In this document: positions 22,990 through 34,200 of the stretch, piece after piece
Layout of the letters: each line of letters opens with the position of its first letter
How positions within the stretch are numbered: the first letter of the stretch is position 1
From: Simmondsia chinensis
Lineage: Eukaryota > Streptophyta > Magnoliopsida > Caryophyllales > Simmondsiaceae
Assembly: GCA_018398585.1 (NCBI GenBank)
Contig: JAGTTD010000010.1
Location: 6,899,501-6,963,500, forward strand
Length of the DNA stretch: 64,000 bases
Reading direction: 5' to 3'
The notes under the pieces: generated by a model
Databases searched by the model: none
What the model saw: the letters and a program-made list of their open reading frames with translations, nothing else
What the model was told of the DNA's origin: nothing
Translations under genes and position numbers: made by a program

Positions 22990-23411
22990 GGCGTATACAT
23001 GTGTACCTTTTCTCCTTCTTTAAATATAATGGTATATTTATGTATTATTTATCCTTTTTTATCTTGTGTACCTTTTCTCATTCTAGGGTTCATTTACGAG
23101 GCACTAGAACATTGGATCCCATTAGAACTCTGAAGTTAAGCGTGTTTGAGCGAGAGTAGTACCTGGATGGGTGATCTCCTAGGAAGTCTTCATGTTGCTA
23201 ACCCTATAAGGTTGGGGGTCCTCGAATACAGCCTCTCGGTAGGGTTACACCTTGAAGGGGTAAGGTTGCATACATCCACCCCTCCTAGACCTCGCTTACG
23301 CTGAAGCCCTTAAGACATTGGGTCTGTTATCGTTGTTGTACATTTTCTCCTTCTGTAAATATAAGTGTGGGCTACTCTGTTAGGTATGCCACTCAATTAT
23401 AAGGTTTCACA
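22990..23411 (+). mobile_element. Middle LTR of the tandem copia, split by a SINE
   Basis: Homologous to the LTR at 24618-24768: shared words ATATTTATGTATTATTTATC, TTGTGTACCTTTTCT and GTTAGGTA, ending in AATTATA then GGTTTCACA. It lies after a polypurine stretch (TTGAGGGGGCG, near 22982-22992). The 5S-type SINE at 23085-23338 sits inside it. Removing the SINE restores the LTR text. Confidence 0.75.
23085..23338 (+). mobile_element. 5S rRNA-headed SINE, copy 1
   Basis: Flanked by TACCTTTTCTCATTCT (23069-23084) and TACATTTTCTCCTTCT (23339-23354), a 16-bp target duplication with two mismatches inside a copia LTR. The first 120 bp match plant 5S rRNA almost end to end: GGCACTA, GGATCCCATTAGAACTCTGA, AGTTAAGCGTGTTTGAGCGA (box A region), GAGTAGTACCTGGATGGGTG (intermediate element), GACC-like CTCCTAGGAAGTC, CATGTTG. 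The remaining 130 bp are the tail module (ACAGCCTCTCGGTAGGGT, GGGGTAAGGTTGC) ending CTGTTATCGTTGTTG. Not a functional 5S gene. Confidence 0.9.
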
Positions 23412-23423
23412 TAATATCAAAGT
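23412..23423 (+). promoter_or_regulatory. Decayed primer-binding site
   Basis: TAATATCAAAGT immediately follows the LTR end TTTCACA and aligns with TGGTATCAGAGC at nine of twelve positions. It marks the start of the second internal region in the tandem copia. Confidence 0.65.
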
Positions 23424-23465
23424 AAATAAACCCTAATTGCTTTCCCCAATCCTAATTTCAAAAAT

Positions 23466-23466
<1 letters not shown>

Positions 23467-23511
<45 letters not shown>
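23467..23511. repeat. AG microsatellite, about 21 units
   Basis: A perfect (AG)n tract in the leader of the second copia copy. Confidence 0.95.
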
Positions 23512-23516
<5 letters not shown>

Positions 23517-23621
23517 GAGAAAAGTGTTGAAACAAAAAGCACCAGCGCCGCCCTGTTCAATCTTCATCTTCCCCGAAGCATCCTGCCAGCAATCCCGTCC
23601 ACATAATGCACCACCATCATA

Positions 23622-24600
23622 AAAACACTGTAGTCGGGCTGACCTATTCATTTTTCGCTCATCCGCAGAACTTGTTTTCCTTCTTTTGTATGTTGATGAC
23701 ATTATTTTAAACATCCATCATAAAAACACTTTCTCACCAATTTGCTATGAAAGACCTTGGCTCTCTCCACTACTTTCTTGGCATTGAGGCCAAACAGAGT
23801 GCCAAGGGTCTCTTTTTATCTCAATATAAATACACCATAGATCTCTTACTTAAACATCAAGCCTATCCAAAGCCCTATACCATCTCGCGTTCAACTATCC
23901 CAAACTGAATGTGAGTTACTTACTGATCCTACTAAGTATCGTAGTGCTGTGGCAACCCTCCTGTACTTGACTATGACTCGTCCTAATATTTGTTATGTAG
24001 TTAACCGTGCTTCCCAGTTTATGCATGCTCTCAAGTCTTCTCATTGGCAGATGGTTAAGCGGATTATTCACTATCTCAAGCTCACACCTGATCACAGCCT
24101 TACTATTCAACCAGGCTCTTGCACCACGATCACGGCATATGCAGATGCTAATTGAGGTGGTTGTCCAGACACCAGACAATCCACCACTGGTTATGCCCTT
24201 TTTCTTAGACCCAATCTTATTTCTTGGTGACCAAAGAAACAGCCCACTGTTACTAAATCCACTACTGAGAGGTGTGGCCAATGTTGTTGCTAAAAGTGAC
24301 TGGCTTTGCTACATCATGCGTGACCTTGGTATCCGTCTCTCTTGTCCTATTATTCTCTACTGTGACAATGTCTCTGCTACGTACCATGCTGCTAATCCCA
24401 TCTCCAATGATCGCAACAAACATGTTGATATTGATTATCACTATGTTTGTGAGAAAGTTCGTAAAGGAGATCTTCAAGTTCGTTACACTCCTCCTAATAA
24501 GCAGGTTGCAGATATCTTCACAAAGGGGCTCTCCTTAGATCGCTTCCGCATTCATAAAGCCAATTTGCTTCCACCCCCCCCCCCCCCCCCAACCCCCGAG
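23622..24600 (+). pseudogene. Copia C second copy, RT end and RNase H
   Basis: The leader joins directly to the RT C-terminal region near 23622: gag, protease, integrase and most of RT are deleted. Remaining motifs match copia C closely: LLYVDDIIL near 23685 (intact YVDD here, but isolated), TMTRPNICYVVNRASQFMHA near 23970, YCDNVSATYHAANPISNDR near 24358 and KQVADIFTKGLSLDR near 24500. A C17 run at 24574-24590 sits where copia C has its C23 run. Stops include one in the ADAN*GG motif. Confidence 0.8.
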
Positions 24601-24617
24601 TTTCGTATTGAGGGTCG

Positions 24618-24768
24618 TATTAGAATATAGTATATTTATGTATTATTTATCCTTATTTATCTTTTGTTTGAAATCTATCTAGATCTCTTCTTGTGTACCT
24701 TTTCTCCTTCTATAAAGATAGGCGCAGGGTACTATGTTAGGTACGTCATTCAATTATAGGGTTTCACA
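24618..24768 (+). mobile_element. 3' LTR of the tandem copia
   Basis: A 151-bp LTR from TATTAGAATATAG to GGTTTCACA, preceded by a purine-rich TATTGAGGGTCG. It contains a TATA-like TTCTATAAAGATAGG and is unusually short. It pairs with the middle LTR. Confidence 0.75.
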
Positions 24769-24929
24769 AAAACTTCTATGGAAATTTCGAGATTATGAAT
24801 AGGAAATTTTTGGGCTTCGTACTATGATGAGGGAATTCATGATAGTACGGCCATGTACCTTTCTAGTTAAGCTTATTTGCTATATTATCTAGGGACATTA
24901 CAGTATGCATGCATGTTGTATGTGTATAT

Positions 24930-25197
24930 ATTCATTAATATGCCTCCTTAATCTATATTAGCAAACAAATTATCGTTAAAAAGCTTGGATCATGTACAAT
25001 CAATGCCCTTAATGAGGATATCAGCCAGCTGATTATCATAAGTAAGGAAGTATAGAACCTTGATGTCATCCTACTACTTCTCCTGGATATAGTGAAAGTT
25101 CATGTCCCATGATTGGTGTGCTAATGTGATAGTGGGATGTGAGATAGGTAGCATTAAGTTTTTCACATTATAATTCATAGGTTAGCCTTTGGTACTA
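24930..25197 (-). pseudogene. Copia RNase H terminus, minus strand
   Basis: The minus-strand reading gives HPTITLAHQSWDMNFHYIQE followed by NQLADILIKG, matching the conserved end of copia RNase H (..H...D.H.IREK...QLAD..TKG). A purine tract (TTAAGGAGGCATA) follows near 24940. The upstream part is cut off by the SINE at 25218. Confidence 0.65.
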
Positions 25198-25217
25198 GTA
25201 GTGTCCAGATTGGTTTA

Positions 25218-25460
25218 AGGGTTCATTTACCGGGCACTAATCTATCGGATCCCATTAGAACTCTGAAGTTAAGCATACTTAGGCGAGAGTAGTACCAGGA
25301 TGGGCGACCTTCTGAGAAGTCCTCGTGTTGGCAACCCTATAAGGTTGGGGATCCTTAGAAACAGCCTCTTGGTAGGGTTACACCCTTAAGGGGTAAGGCT
25401 GCGTACCCCCCTCCCTCGGGACCCCATTTAGGCGGGAGCCCTTGAGGCACTGGGTCTGTT
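25218..25460 (+). mobile_element. 5S rRNA-headed SINE, copy 2
   Basis: Flanked by a 20-bp target duplication with one mismatch: GTAGTGTCCAGATTGGTTTA at 25198-25217 and GTAGTGTCTAGATTGGTTTA at 25461-25480. Bases 25218-25340 align with plant 5S rRNA from its first bases (AGGGTTCATTTACC for GGGTGCGATCATACC) to its end (CCTCGTGTTGGCAACCCT). The internal promoter parts remain: AAGTTAAGCATACTTAGGCG (box A), GGATGGGCGACC (intermediate element and box C region). The tail module follows: GGTTGGGGATCCTTAGAAAC, AGCCTCTTGGTAGGG, GGTAAGGCTGCGTACCCCC, GGAGCCCTTGAGGCACTGGG, TCTGTT. It is the best copy for describing the family. Confidence 0.92.
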
Positions 25461-25480
25461 GTAGTGTCTAGATTGGTTTA

Positions 25481-27880
25481 AAGTGATAAAGAAGGTCGAA
25501 TTCATATTTGTGTTGTTTAAGGTAAAGGATAGTGGTGCTCTACTCATGGAAGAAAGAGACTGCCCAAGTTTCATCCTAGAGTAACTGAGGCGAGGGCTCA
25601 TCGTGAGTTAGTAACTGATGAAGAGGTACTACTAACTGATGGCCATTGTTTGATGTCTCAATCTTGCATTAGATAGACGTGTAAAAGGTTCATAATGGGT
25701 CCATTAGGGGATTTTTTCCTTTTTTTAGGTTGTGTTGCAACAGTGCTAGGTTAGGTCATTATAGTTGGTATATAAGAGCCAACTCCTTAGTCAAGTGTAG
25801 ACCACACTAGGACCTACTATGTAGCCTTGGTAACATTGACAAGAGAAGATTGAGGTCGATGGTAGCACAGTGGTTGGCATTTGCTTTCAAGAATCCACAT
25901 CCCCCCGGAGGATATATCTTTTGATGTACGACAAAGATGTCAGGACCTTTAGATGGAGAGTTTGTAATGTTTCGATCTCATATCGACTAGTTATGTAGAG
26001 TTTGATCAATTTGTAAGCAATCTCACTCCTACTTCAAAGTAACATGTCCTACTTTTGGGCTTAAGTGGCCCCACTATTAAGGGACTTCTTAGGTTGTGCT
26101 GTAGCGATGTTGGGTTAGGTCATTATACGAGGGACACGGTGGTGGCTAAGGGCAACCATGGAGGAAGCAAACTAATGGTGGTGGAGTCGTCACTTACAGT
26201 GTGGAAGAGACTTGCAAAGTGCAGTAGACCCAGAACTTGCACTAGTAATAAGGCTGCACAAAAAGCAATGGAACATAACTAATGCAACACATATTTATCG
26301 AGTTTCAATAGATTAATTGATAGGATTAGAATATATAACTTTTTGGTCCATATGATATTTTAATTATTATTAGTCGTTTTTATTTAGAGAAGTAGTTTCG
26401 TAATTTATTTCATATTTATTTCTTTAATTATCCAATAAGGTTTAGCTTTTTCATAAATATAGCTTCGAAATTCATTAGTTTAAAACTTTGATGAAATAAA
26501 ATTGAGTTAAGTTTTTGAGTAGTAAGTTGTGCTACATCGATAGCTCTTAAAGAAAGATAGCCCCACTTTACCAAAGCTCTGTTCTATTACTTCCTTATCA
26601 AGAAAGATTCAAACTCTCCATAGGAAAATCGGAATCAAGCCTTGGATTCCATCTATCTTAGGACAAAATGTATAGAGTGCAGCAGAATAGAAGATAACTC
26701 AATTGTCAAACAATTAAAAGAACTTGAGTGAGTTGGAAAGAAAACTAAAACTCAAAAGTATATATAGTAATACAAAAAGAAACTAGATTAGCACCCCAAA
26801 TTCTATTGCTCTTAGGACAAAATGCATACAGGGCAACAAGATATAAAAAAATTCAACGGTCAACTATCAAGAGAACTTCCAGTAGTTGGTAGGGAATCTA
26901 AAACTTAAAACCAGTTGGAAATCAGGAAAGCAATTGGATCTAAGCCGACTGCCTGATTATAACTCAAGCGCAGAAAATTCAAAGCGCTAGCAGAAAAGAT
27001 TCCAACTTGAACTTCCTAGAAGCTTTCTCAAAATGGCCCTATAATTACAGTCTGGAGAAGGTTTGGCATGGGAATTGGGTAAACTTTCTGCTATATTATC
27101 AAGTCATGTAGATCACAATAGGCTTAGCATAAAACTCTTCATGTGAATGGAACACTAAACTCTCACCCGACTGTAATGAGAGTGTGTTTTGTGATGCATT
27201 AGGGTGATAGAATCCTAATCTAGAAGTAATAACCTATTGTAATATATGACTTTCATTCACGATCACTACTTTATATTTTTTTTAAAAAGGCACAATTTTC
27301 CATAGTTGTGAAAGGTTGGACATGAGAAACAGAAGGCACTCTTTTCAATAACTGAGAAGGTTCGACATGAGAAACAATAGGAAAAACTTTCTAAAATGTG
27401 AATTTGTCATGGGAATCCAACTATTATTATTATTTTTTTTTTTTTTTTCACTTTCCCCTTCATCTTTCTACAACAGCTTAATCTGCCTAGCTGATCTAGG
27501 TGTCATGATATCGTAGAACACGAAAGTAGATCCTTATGAAAAATCAAAAATTTTCATGAACTAAATGCACAATTGAGTAAGTGGTTTTCCACTGTTAAGA
27601 GATTTTTTTTTTTACATTCAGTAAAGGAAGCCACATGAGTTGTACAAAGAGATAGCCTTCCCCAAATTTCCTTAACCCCTCTTCAATGATGAAGGCGAAA
27701 TTCGATTCCGGGTTTCGAGCACCACCTCCCAAAGACTTTACCGCTTGAATTAGCTGCAACATTTTGGTAAGAGATCATATTTTTGAAGTACAGTCCACAC
27801 AAATCAAACTTAGGCAAGGATTTAATACCAACGCAACATGACCAATAACCCCAAGAATCACCAAGTAACACCCATATGCG
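25481..27880. other. Spacer with old repeats, no gene seen
   Basis: Two related blocks (25715-25775 and 26075-26130) share AGGTTGTG(T/C)TG and GTTAGGTCATTATA, probably old LTR-type repeats. Two others (26650-26760 and 26815-26905) share TCTTAGGACAAAATG and the following text, a diverged duplication of about 165 bp. T-rich runs lie at 27427-27450. The 75-codon ORF at 26055 shows no known domain. Confidence 0.45.
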
Positions 27881-28150
27881 TTTTCCTTCAGATTTATTAC
27901 ACCAACCTAAGAGATTCAAAGAGTACACATACTGCAAATTACATAGAAAAAAAATGACAATATGAATCTACACAAGCAAGATAAGCCTTTGCTACTACCA
28001 AATCACACCATCTAACACCAAGAATCTCCGATTTTACAAGATGGGTAGGAGCAATTCGTACCTGTTTATACTAACATCCCAACTTATACCATCTGGTTCA
28101 ATCCGTTCATTCATATACGAATTTTACATGTGGGTTTGCCTTGTGTTTCA

Positions 28151-28288
28151 TTAACAGAAACGTACTACGATGCAAGAGATATCGTCCTTGCTGTCGCGGT
28201 TAAGAGCTTCTGCTGCTAATTGCTTGGCTGCTTTTAATGGGTCCTTGATCCTCCTTGCAATGTCCACTGCCTCTTGATTTGGCATAAC
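28151..28288 (-). CDS. PAPP2C: PP2C exon 5 and stop
   Basis: 138 bp, 45 codons plus TAA, after GATCCAG. Holds the last metal-site aspartates in SKDDISC and ends RFC. Confidence 0.93.
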   Translation of the reverse strand, partial: VMPNQEAVDIARRIKDPLKAAKQLAAEALNRDSKDDISCIVVRFC

Positions 28289-31200
28289 CTGGATCGATCG
28301 ATCAGAGCGTTATGATCAGTTAATAGGTTTCCTTCAACATACGAAAAGGGGCTAAAATACCTTAAAACGAGCAGTATACTTGAGAAAAGAACGAGTAGCA
28401 TATATTATTCTTTCACAAAAAAATATTATATATAGAAAGGGCAACATGGTTGGGTCAAAAACTAGAGGGATAAAGGGCCTATTTGGCCAAACTATAAAAA
28501 TACTATTTTTTTTTAAATACTTTTTGCAGGCACTTTTGTAAAATGCACTTTTAATAGGAGTACTTTTGTCTGAAATTTTTAATTTTTTGTTTTTATTTCT
28601 ACTTTAATAGAGAAGCACTATCTGTTTCTATTTAAAAATAGTTTTCTTTCTATGACAAATCCCCTCAAATCCTAGAAAAAATGCTTTTCCTGAAAAATAA
28701 CTTTTTTTCTAGAAAATAAGTTTAGCCAAACAGGTCCGAAACGCATGAAGCAATTGGGTCAGCTTCACCACATCACAATCAATGTTTTAGCGACCAGTTG
28801 TCAGATATGTTTCCTTTTGGTTCCTTTTACAAAAACATGTTATCCTTCCAGATTTATCAGATATAGCACACTTGTTCTTTTACACGTTGTATTGTACCCT
28901 TCCTAAAGTATTTTAGCCGAACCAAAGATAGCAGGGCGAGCAATGTATTGTAGGGGTAGAAATTGAGAACCTTCCATAGACCATCACTAGCAAGGATCAT
29001 GATATCAATGTCAGGGCCAACATCTTCAGTTTTTATATCGGGATCAGAGCGCAAGTGTGATTTGAGGTTCTTGTCCCCAAACGCCCGCGAAACTGCCAGT
29101 TGCCCGTTAACGCGGGCAACATCTCCTGATAAAGAAATCAGAATGTAGACAATAGTTAGTTGCACATACAACGATCGTACTCTTGGCAACTCGTCTTTGA
29201 TATTCATATACAATTGGAAGTCAGATTTCTTCTGTCTGTACATGTATTTGTAGGGACTAGGAGTGTAAATAAGCTGAACAGACCCAAGAGGGCTCGCTAT
29301 TTAGCTTATAAGATACAGCTCCATAAGGAGGAGAAGAAAAAGTTACAGCTTTTTTGGTATCGTTTTTTGTTGGTAGTTTTGGATTTTTGAGAAATCATAG
29401 ATTAGGTTTTGAAAACCAGTGTTTTTTGTTTCTGGTTTCTTGTTTTCATTTTTTGATCAAACTAGGTATTAAATTCCACCGGGCCTTAGGCCCGACAGGT
29501 GGATTTAGCACAAATGAGATCCACAGATAAGCCCAAAGTGGCGTTCCATTCTAAAACTCATTGGCATTACATGGAGTAACCCATGAGGCTTATATGTTGG
29601 TCTCTTCTCTCTCACAACTCTAATGTAAGATTTTACTAGATAAACTCACATATGGAATCCTCAACCTGCGGGAAAAAACGAAAAATAAAGAATGAAAAAG
29701 AAGAAAATCAATTTCAGAATATGGTTTATAGTTTCTCAAAAACCCAAAGGTAAGAACAGAAAACGATACCAAACAGGCCCTTTAACTTTTCATGTTTTGA
29801 TGTAACTCCAGTGTCTGCACTATAATCAACCCCAGCATTGATATAGAAGGGTTGCAACAGGTCCCAAAACCCGTGTAAAACTTCATTGATATTATTTCGT
29901 GGATTGAGATTAAATTAGAAATCAGTACATTCGAGATAAAGTAGAATACAGGCAGACTTTCCTTTGTTAAAGCTTTAACGAAGATACAATTCATGATAGA
30001 GTAAAGGCATGCTTTGATCTATGGAGCCAATCTCGTTTGATCATAAAAGACTTAGATTGTTGCTGCTATTGTATCAGGTGATGTACGATGGTGCAAACCT
30101 GTATAATGGCAGTAACTATAGCAACACTAAAGCTCTGTTTGTTTTGATGGAAAACATTTTCTATTTCAATTCCACTGTTTCTTGCATAATTTCATAATAA
30201 CAAGCACAAATACATAAAATGCTGTCCTTCATTGAACAAAAATTGACTTCCAAGGGAAAACATTTTCCGTCATGAGGAAACATTTTCTGCGGTCATGTTA
30301 CACAATAGGCTTCACTTCACCCTTAAACTTGGCCAAGCGTAAACCTCATACAAATGTACAGAATGAAATCATTTTCTTTTGCTAGAAAAGAAAAAACATT
30401 TTTTTATAAAAGAAAATATTCTTAATTGAAAATATTTTGCGAAATAAAATTCTCTATTAGGAAAATGATCTCCATTGAACCAAATGAAGCCTAAATCCAG
30501 CACCCAAACTAAGTTCAGAACATGTAATCAGAAGAGACCTTTCCAGGTTAATTTGTTTTCCTCCCACTATTTATTTGCATAATTTCATAGTAACTATCGA
30601 AACTTTGGAAAAAGTTCTCCTCCATTGATGGGAAATTGACTTACCCGTAACAAAAGGGGGAAATATTTTCCTACATAGAGCGGAAAATGGTTTTCGCCAT
30701 AATCTCACATCATAGAATTCACGTCATCCTCAAGTTAGCCAAGCATGAAGTCATACAAATTTATAAAATGAAACCATTTCTTTTATCTAGAAAGACAAAA
30801 AAATTTTAAAAATACTTTTAATTAAAAATATTGGTAAGAAAAAAATTCCGTAAAGAAAATATCTTTTGCTGAAACAAATGGAGCGTACATCAGCAAGGCA
30901 AAATCGACTAACCAGGCATATTAGAAACAAAGCCCCCTTTATTCTCAATGCTGCCACGCTCTGTGTTAGGCTCGTGATCGGTAGTCATCTGCACTGCTAA
31001 GCCTTTTTTAGAAAGAACTGCTCGAGAATCTCCAACATTGGCAATCCATAATTTCTGCCCATTTATAAGAATCGCGGTGACAGCTGTAGACCCACCTCTT
31101 CCCAAGTCGGGACTATGAGAAAGGATGGCTTGATCAGTTTGCACATAAGCTTTAGAAATAGATGTACGTGGATCTCTCCAAAACTCTTCCTGAAAAACAT

Positions 31201-34200
31201 TACCAATATAAGATTCCATTCAACCTTGTCAAATTAACGCCCCTCAAAACCTATCAAAGAAAGATACGCATTCTTCTTCTTGTGGGTGAGGGGAGTTTGG
31301 GTTCACAAAATACCAATGGAATCAAATTACAAGTCATAGTTGTGATTCACAGTCACAGTCCTGGTCAAGTTGTCAACAGGTTGTGACAATTGTTTTTGGT
31401 TTTTATAGGGTAAATAGGTTGCTTTTTAGGCCTCGCAGGAAAAAAATAAGTGAAAAGCCACAATATTACTCAGTTCAAACCGGTTTAATACTTTATAGTA
31501 TATAAACACTTTTCTTCGCATAACTAAGGTGACCAAGTTAGCTTATGCGCACCTTCAACTAATCCCTAGGTTGCACGTACCATCCAATCAGTAGTTAAAA
31601 CTACATGCAACAAGGTAAATTAGGACACTTAGATCCAGCAGGAAGCCAAAGTAATTATTTGCATCCAATTGCACGATTGGAACCCTCATGAAGCACTAAA
31701 AGCAAGTGTTCTACCACTTGAGCCTACCCCTTGAACGTATATAGACACCTTTAGAAGTATGATTTAATAAACAAAATACAGTACATTATGGAGGCAATTG
31801 CAAAAGTAGTGTCACCTAACCGTTAGCTACAAATCCTCTACATGATTAAGTATCACTGCATAAAAACTGTTATTAATTAGCTTAAAATCCATCATTTTCA
31901 TTTGATTCCATGCATAAACCATGATTTTAGGGATCACAATGTGAGCAAACAACAAAATACTGACATTAGCAATTATCTGCTGACCTCTTTTAGAATGTTG
32001 ACAAACAAGTGCTTCTGTAGATAGGCAGGCACCGTATCACCCAAATGCCCATCATAGATTGCAAAAAGGCCGAGCTCCTGGTCTTTGAGTTGCTCAAATT
32101 TAGCAACATGATAATCTTCCATGGGATGATTCGCCTTCCCTTTCACTAAACTGAATCCATATTTTACAGTTCCCTGGTGGCTTCTGCCCTTCCCATAGAC
32201 ACCTGATGAACGGCCTCCTACAAACTGAAGATATATACAGCAATATGAACAATCAGAGGAAAGCATAACACATTTAGCATGTTTAGGAATTCATTTATAA
32301 TACAAGCCTGCAATATGTTGGAATAATAGCTCAAGCTTAATGAAGTGAACTTGTTTTGAAATTTGGAACCGTTTGGTGAAATGGAAGATTTTCTCCTTAC
32401 AAAAAACCCAAAAAAAAAAAAAAAAAAAAACTCCTCAAAATGTTTTTCAACTGGAAATTAACTTTCTTATTCAAAGTTTTCTTTTGTTTTGACTTTTAGG
32501 GCCTGTTTCGCCAAACTTCTTTTTTGAAAAAAAAAAAAAAAAGTTGTTTCAAGGCCAAGCACTTTTTCCAGAATTCAGAGTGTTTGATCTAAAAAGAAAT
32601 GTGTTTTAAATAGAAGTAGAATCTATTTTTTTGCTTTAAATTAGAAGCAAAAAAAAACTAGTACTTCTCCTTTAAAATAGAAGCAGAAGCAACAACTAAA
32701 ACGTATTAAATAAAAATACCTCTATTGAAAACACTTTTTACAAAAAAAATGTTTTAGGAAAATGTGCTTTTCGAAGCAAAACATCTTATGCATAGGTTGG
32801 CCAAATAGGCCCCTAAAAAACGAGTTTCGCGTATAACTTTGTATAATTAGGGGTTCAGCACAATTTGAGATTGAGCTGGAATGGGAAGAGTACGACATCT
32901 AGTGTGGGTTTTCGGAAGAGTGTGAAGAGAAATGACTTCCTCTCTTCTTAAGAAGTCAATTCCTCCCATATAACAAAGCAGATTTTCTTAACAAATCATT
33001 TCTCTACTTATTCTCGTAAGCAAATAATAGAAATGGAGCTAAGAGGACCATTTTTCCAACAAAACGGAGCCTTTAGAAATTGCATAGTTTATGCCATTAC
33101 AGTACCAGCCGCTGCATTCTGACGTTCCCAACACCCACATTTAATGGGATCATAATGCACTAGGCTTCCTTTTTTAACCAAGATTATAAATGGAGTTCAA
33201 ACCTAACCCCAACACAGCACAAGGGGTCCACCAACTCCCCAAACAGTGACATGTCAACAACAGGCTAAACCACCAGGAATAGAAAATTGGTCAAATCAGT
33301 TATTTGGAGAACAGTACAACAACAACAGTCCCAGTGCCTCACGGCTCCCGCAATAAGCAGGGTCTGGGAGGGGTGGATGTACGCAGCTTTACCCCTTCCG
33401 AGTGGAAAGGAGGCTGTTTCCGAGGACCTCCAACAGTTATTTGGAGAACAGTGGTACTGAGAAATGAAGCTTGGCCTCCTACGTGATAAAATCTCAAGCT
33501 CGCCAACTAAGCCACCATGTGTCTAGTGAACCACTCACAAAGGTACTATATCATTCGCAGGGAAAAACCACATGATGCTCTCTGCAAGTTGCCCAGACCA
33601 GATAATGATCTGGTGGCACCTTTCGTTTTACCTTCAGTTAAGTTATGAAAACACTGCATTAATGTTTATGGATGTATACACATGCTCGTGCTCTTCAAAT
33701 TTTGTCTAGCACTAGTGCCACTAGGCTCATAAGTCTGCCTGTGTGATTTACTTGATATGTTTGGGAGTTATTCTATTGCCTATTGCCGCTCCTTGCTTCA
33801 TGCTTCATGCTTTCTTTATACTTGCTCTAGGCCGTTGTTTTTATGCTGTTATGCTTTATACTTTATGCTTGTATGCTTATGTGCTTCTCAGGTTGGGGAT
33901 CATCGAAAACAGCCTCTCTTTAGAGTAGCACCTTGAAGGGGTAAGGCTAAGTACCCCCCCCCCCCCCGGCCGCGCGGGGGCTGGAGACCCTGCATATGCT
34001 GGAGCCCTTGAGGCACTGGGTCAGTTATTGTTGTTGTTATGCTTAAGCTCCATAATGCAACATCTAAGGCTTGGAGCTCCGTGTCTTTTTTTTAGGTAAG
34101 CAGGACGGAGGATTAGAATCTGACCCCTTGTCCTAAAACTTCCACCATAGTAATGTGTTACCACCTGATCAAGGCTTTATTGGCTAGATCCAAATTGATT

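Larger units (their letters stand above)
19255..23411 (+). mobile_element. Ty1/copia element C, 5'-truncated
   Basis: Plus-strand copia order: gag end, zinc knuckle, protease, integrase, RT, RNase H, then an LTR at about 22990-23411 that is itself split by a SINE. The 5' LTR and most of gag are missing. The LTR is followed by a decayed primer-binding site and a second, deleted copy, so this is a tandem pair sharing the middle LTR. Confidence 0.8.

Noticed and set aside
23085..23205. Functional 5S rRNA gene
   Set aside because: Many changes from plant 5S, a fused SINE tail and target duplications; same for 25218-25340.
25855..25905. tRNA-like sequence (TAGCACAGTGGTTGGC)
   Set aside because: A box A-like word only; no box B at tRNA spacing and no cloverleaf.
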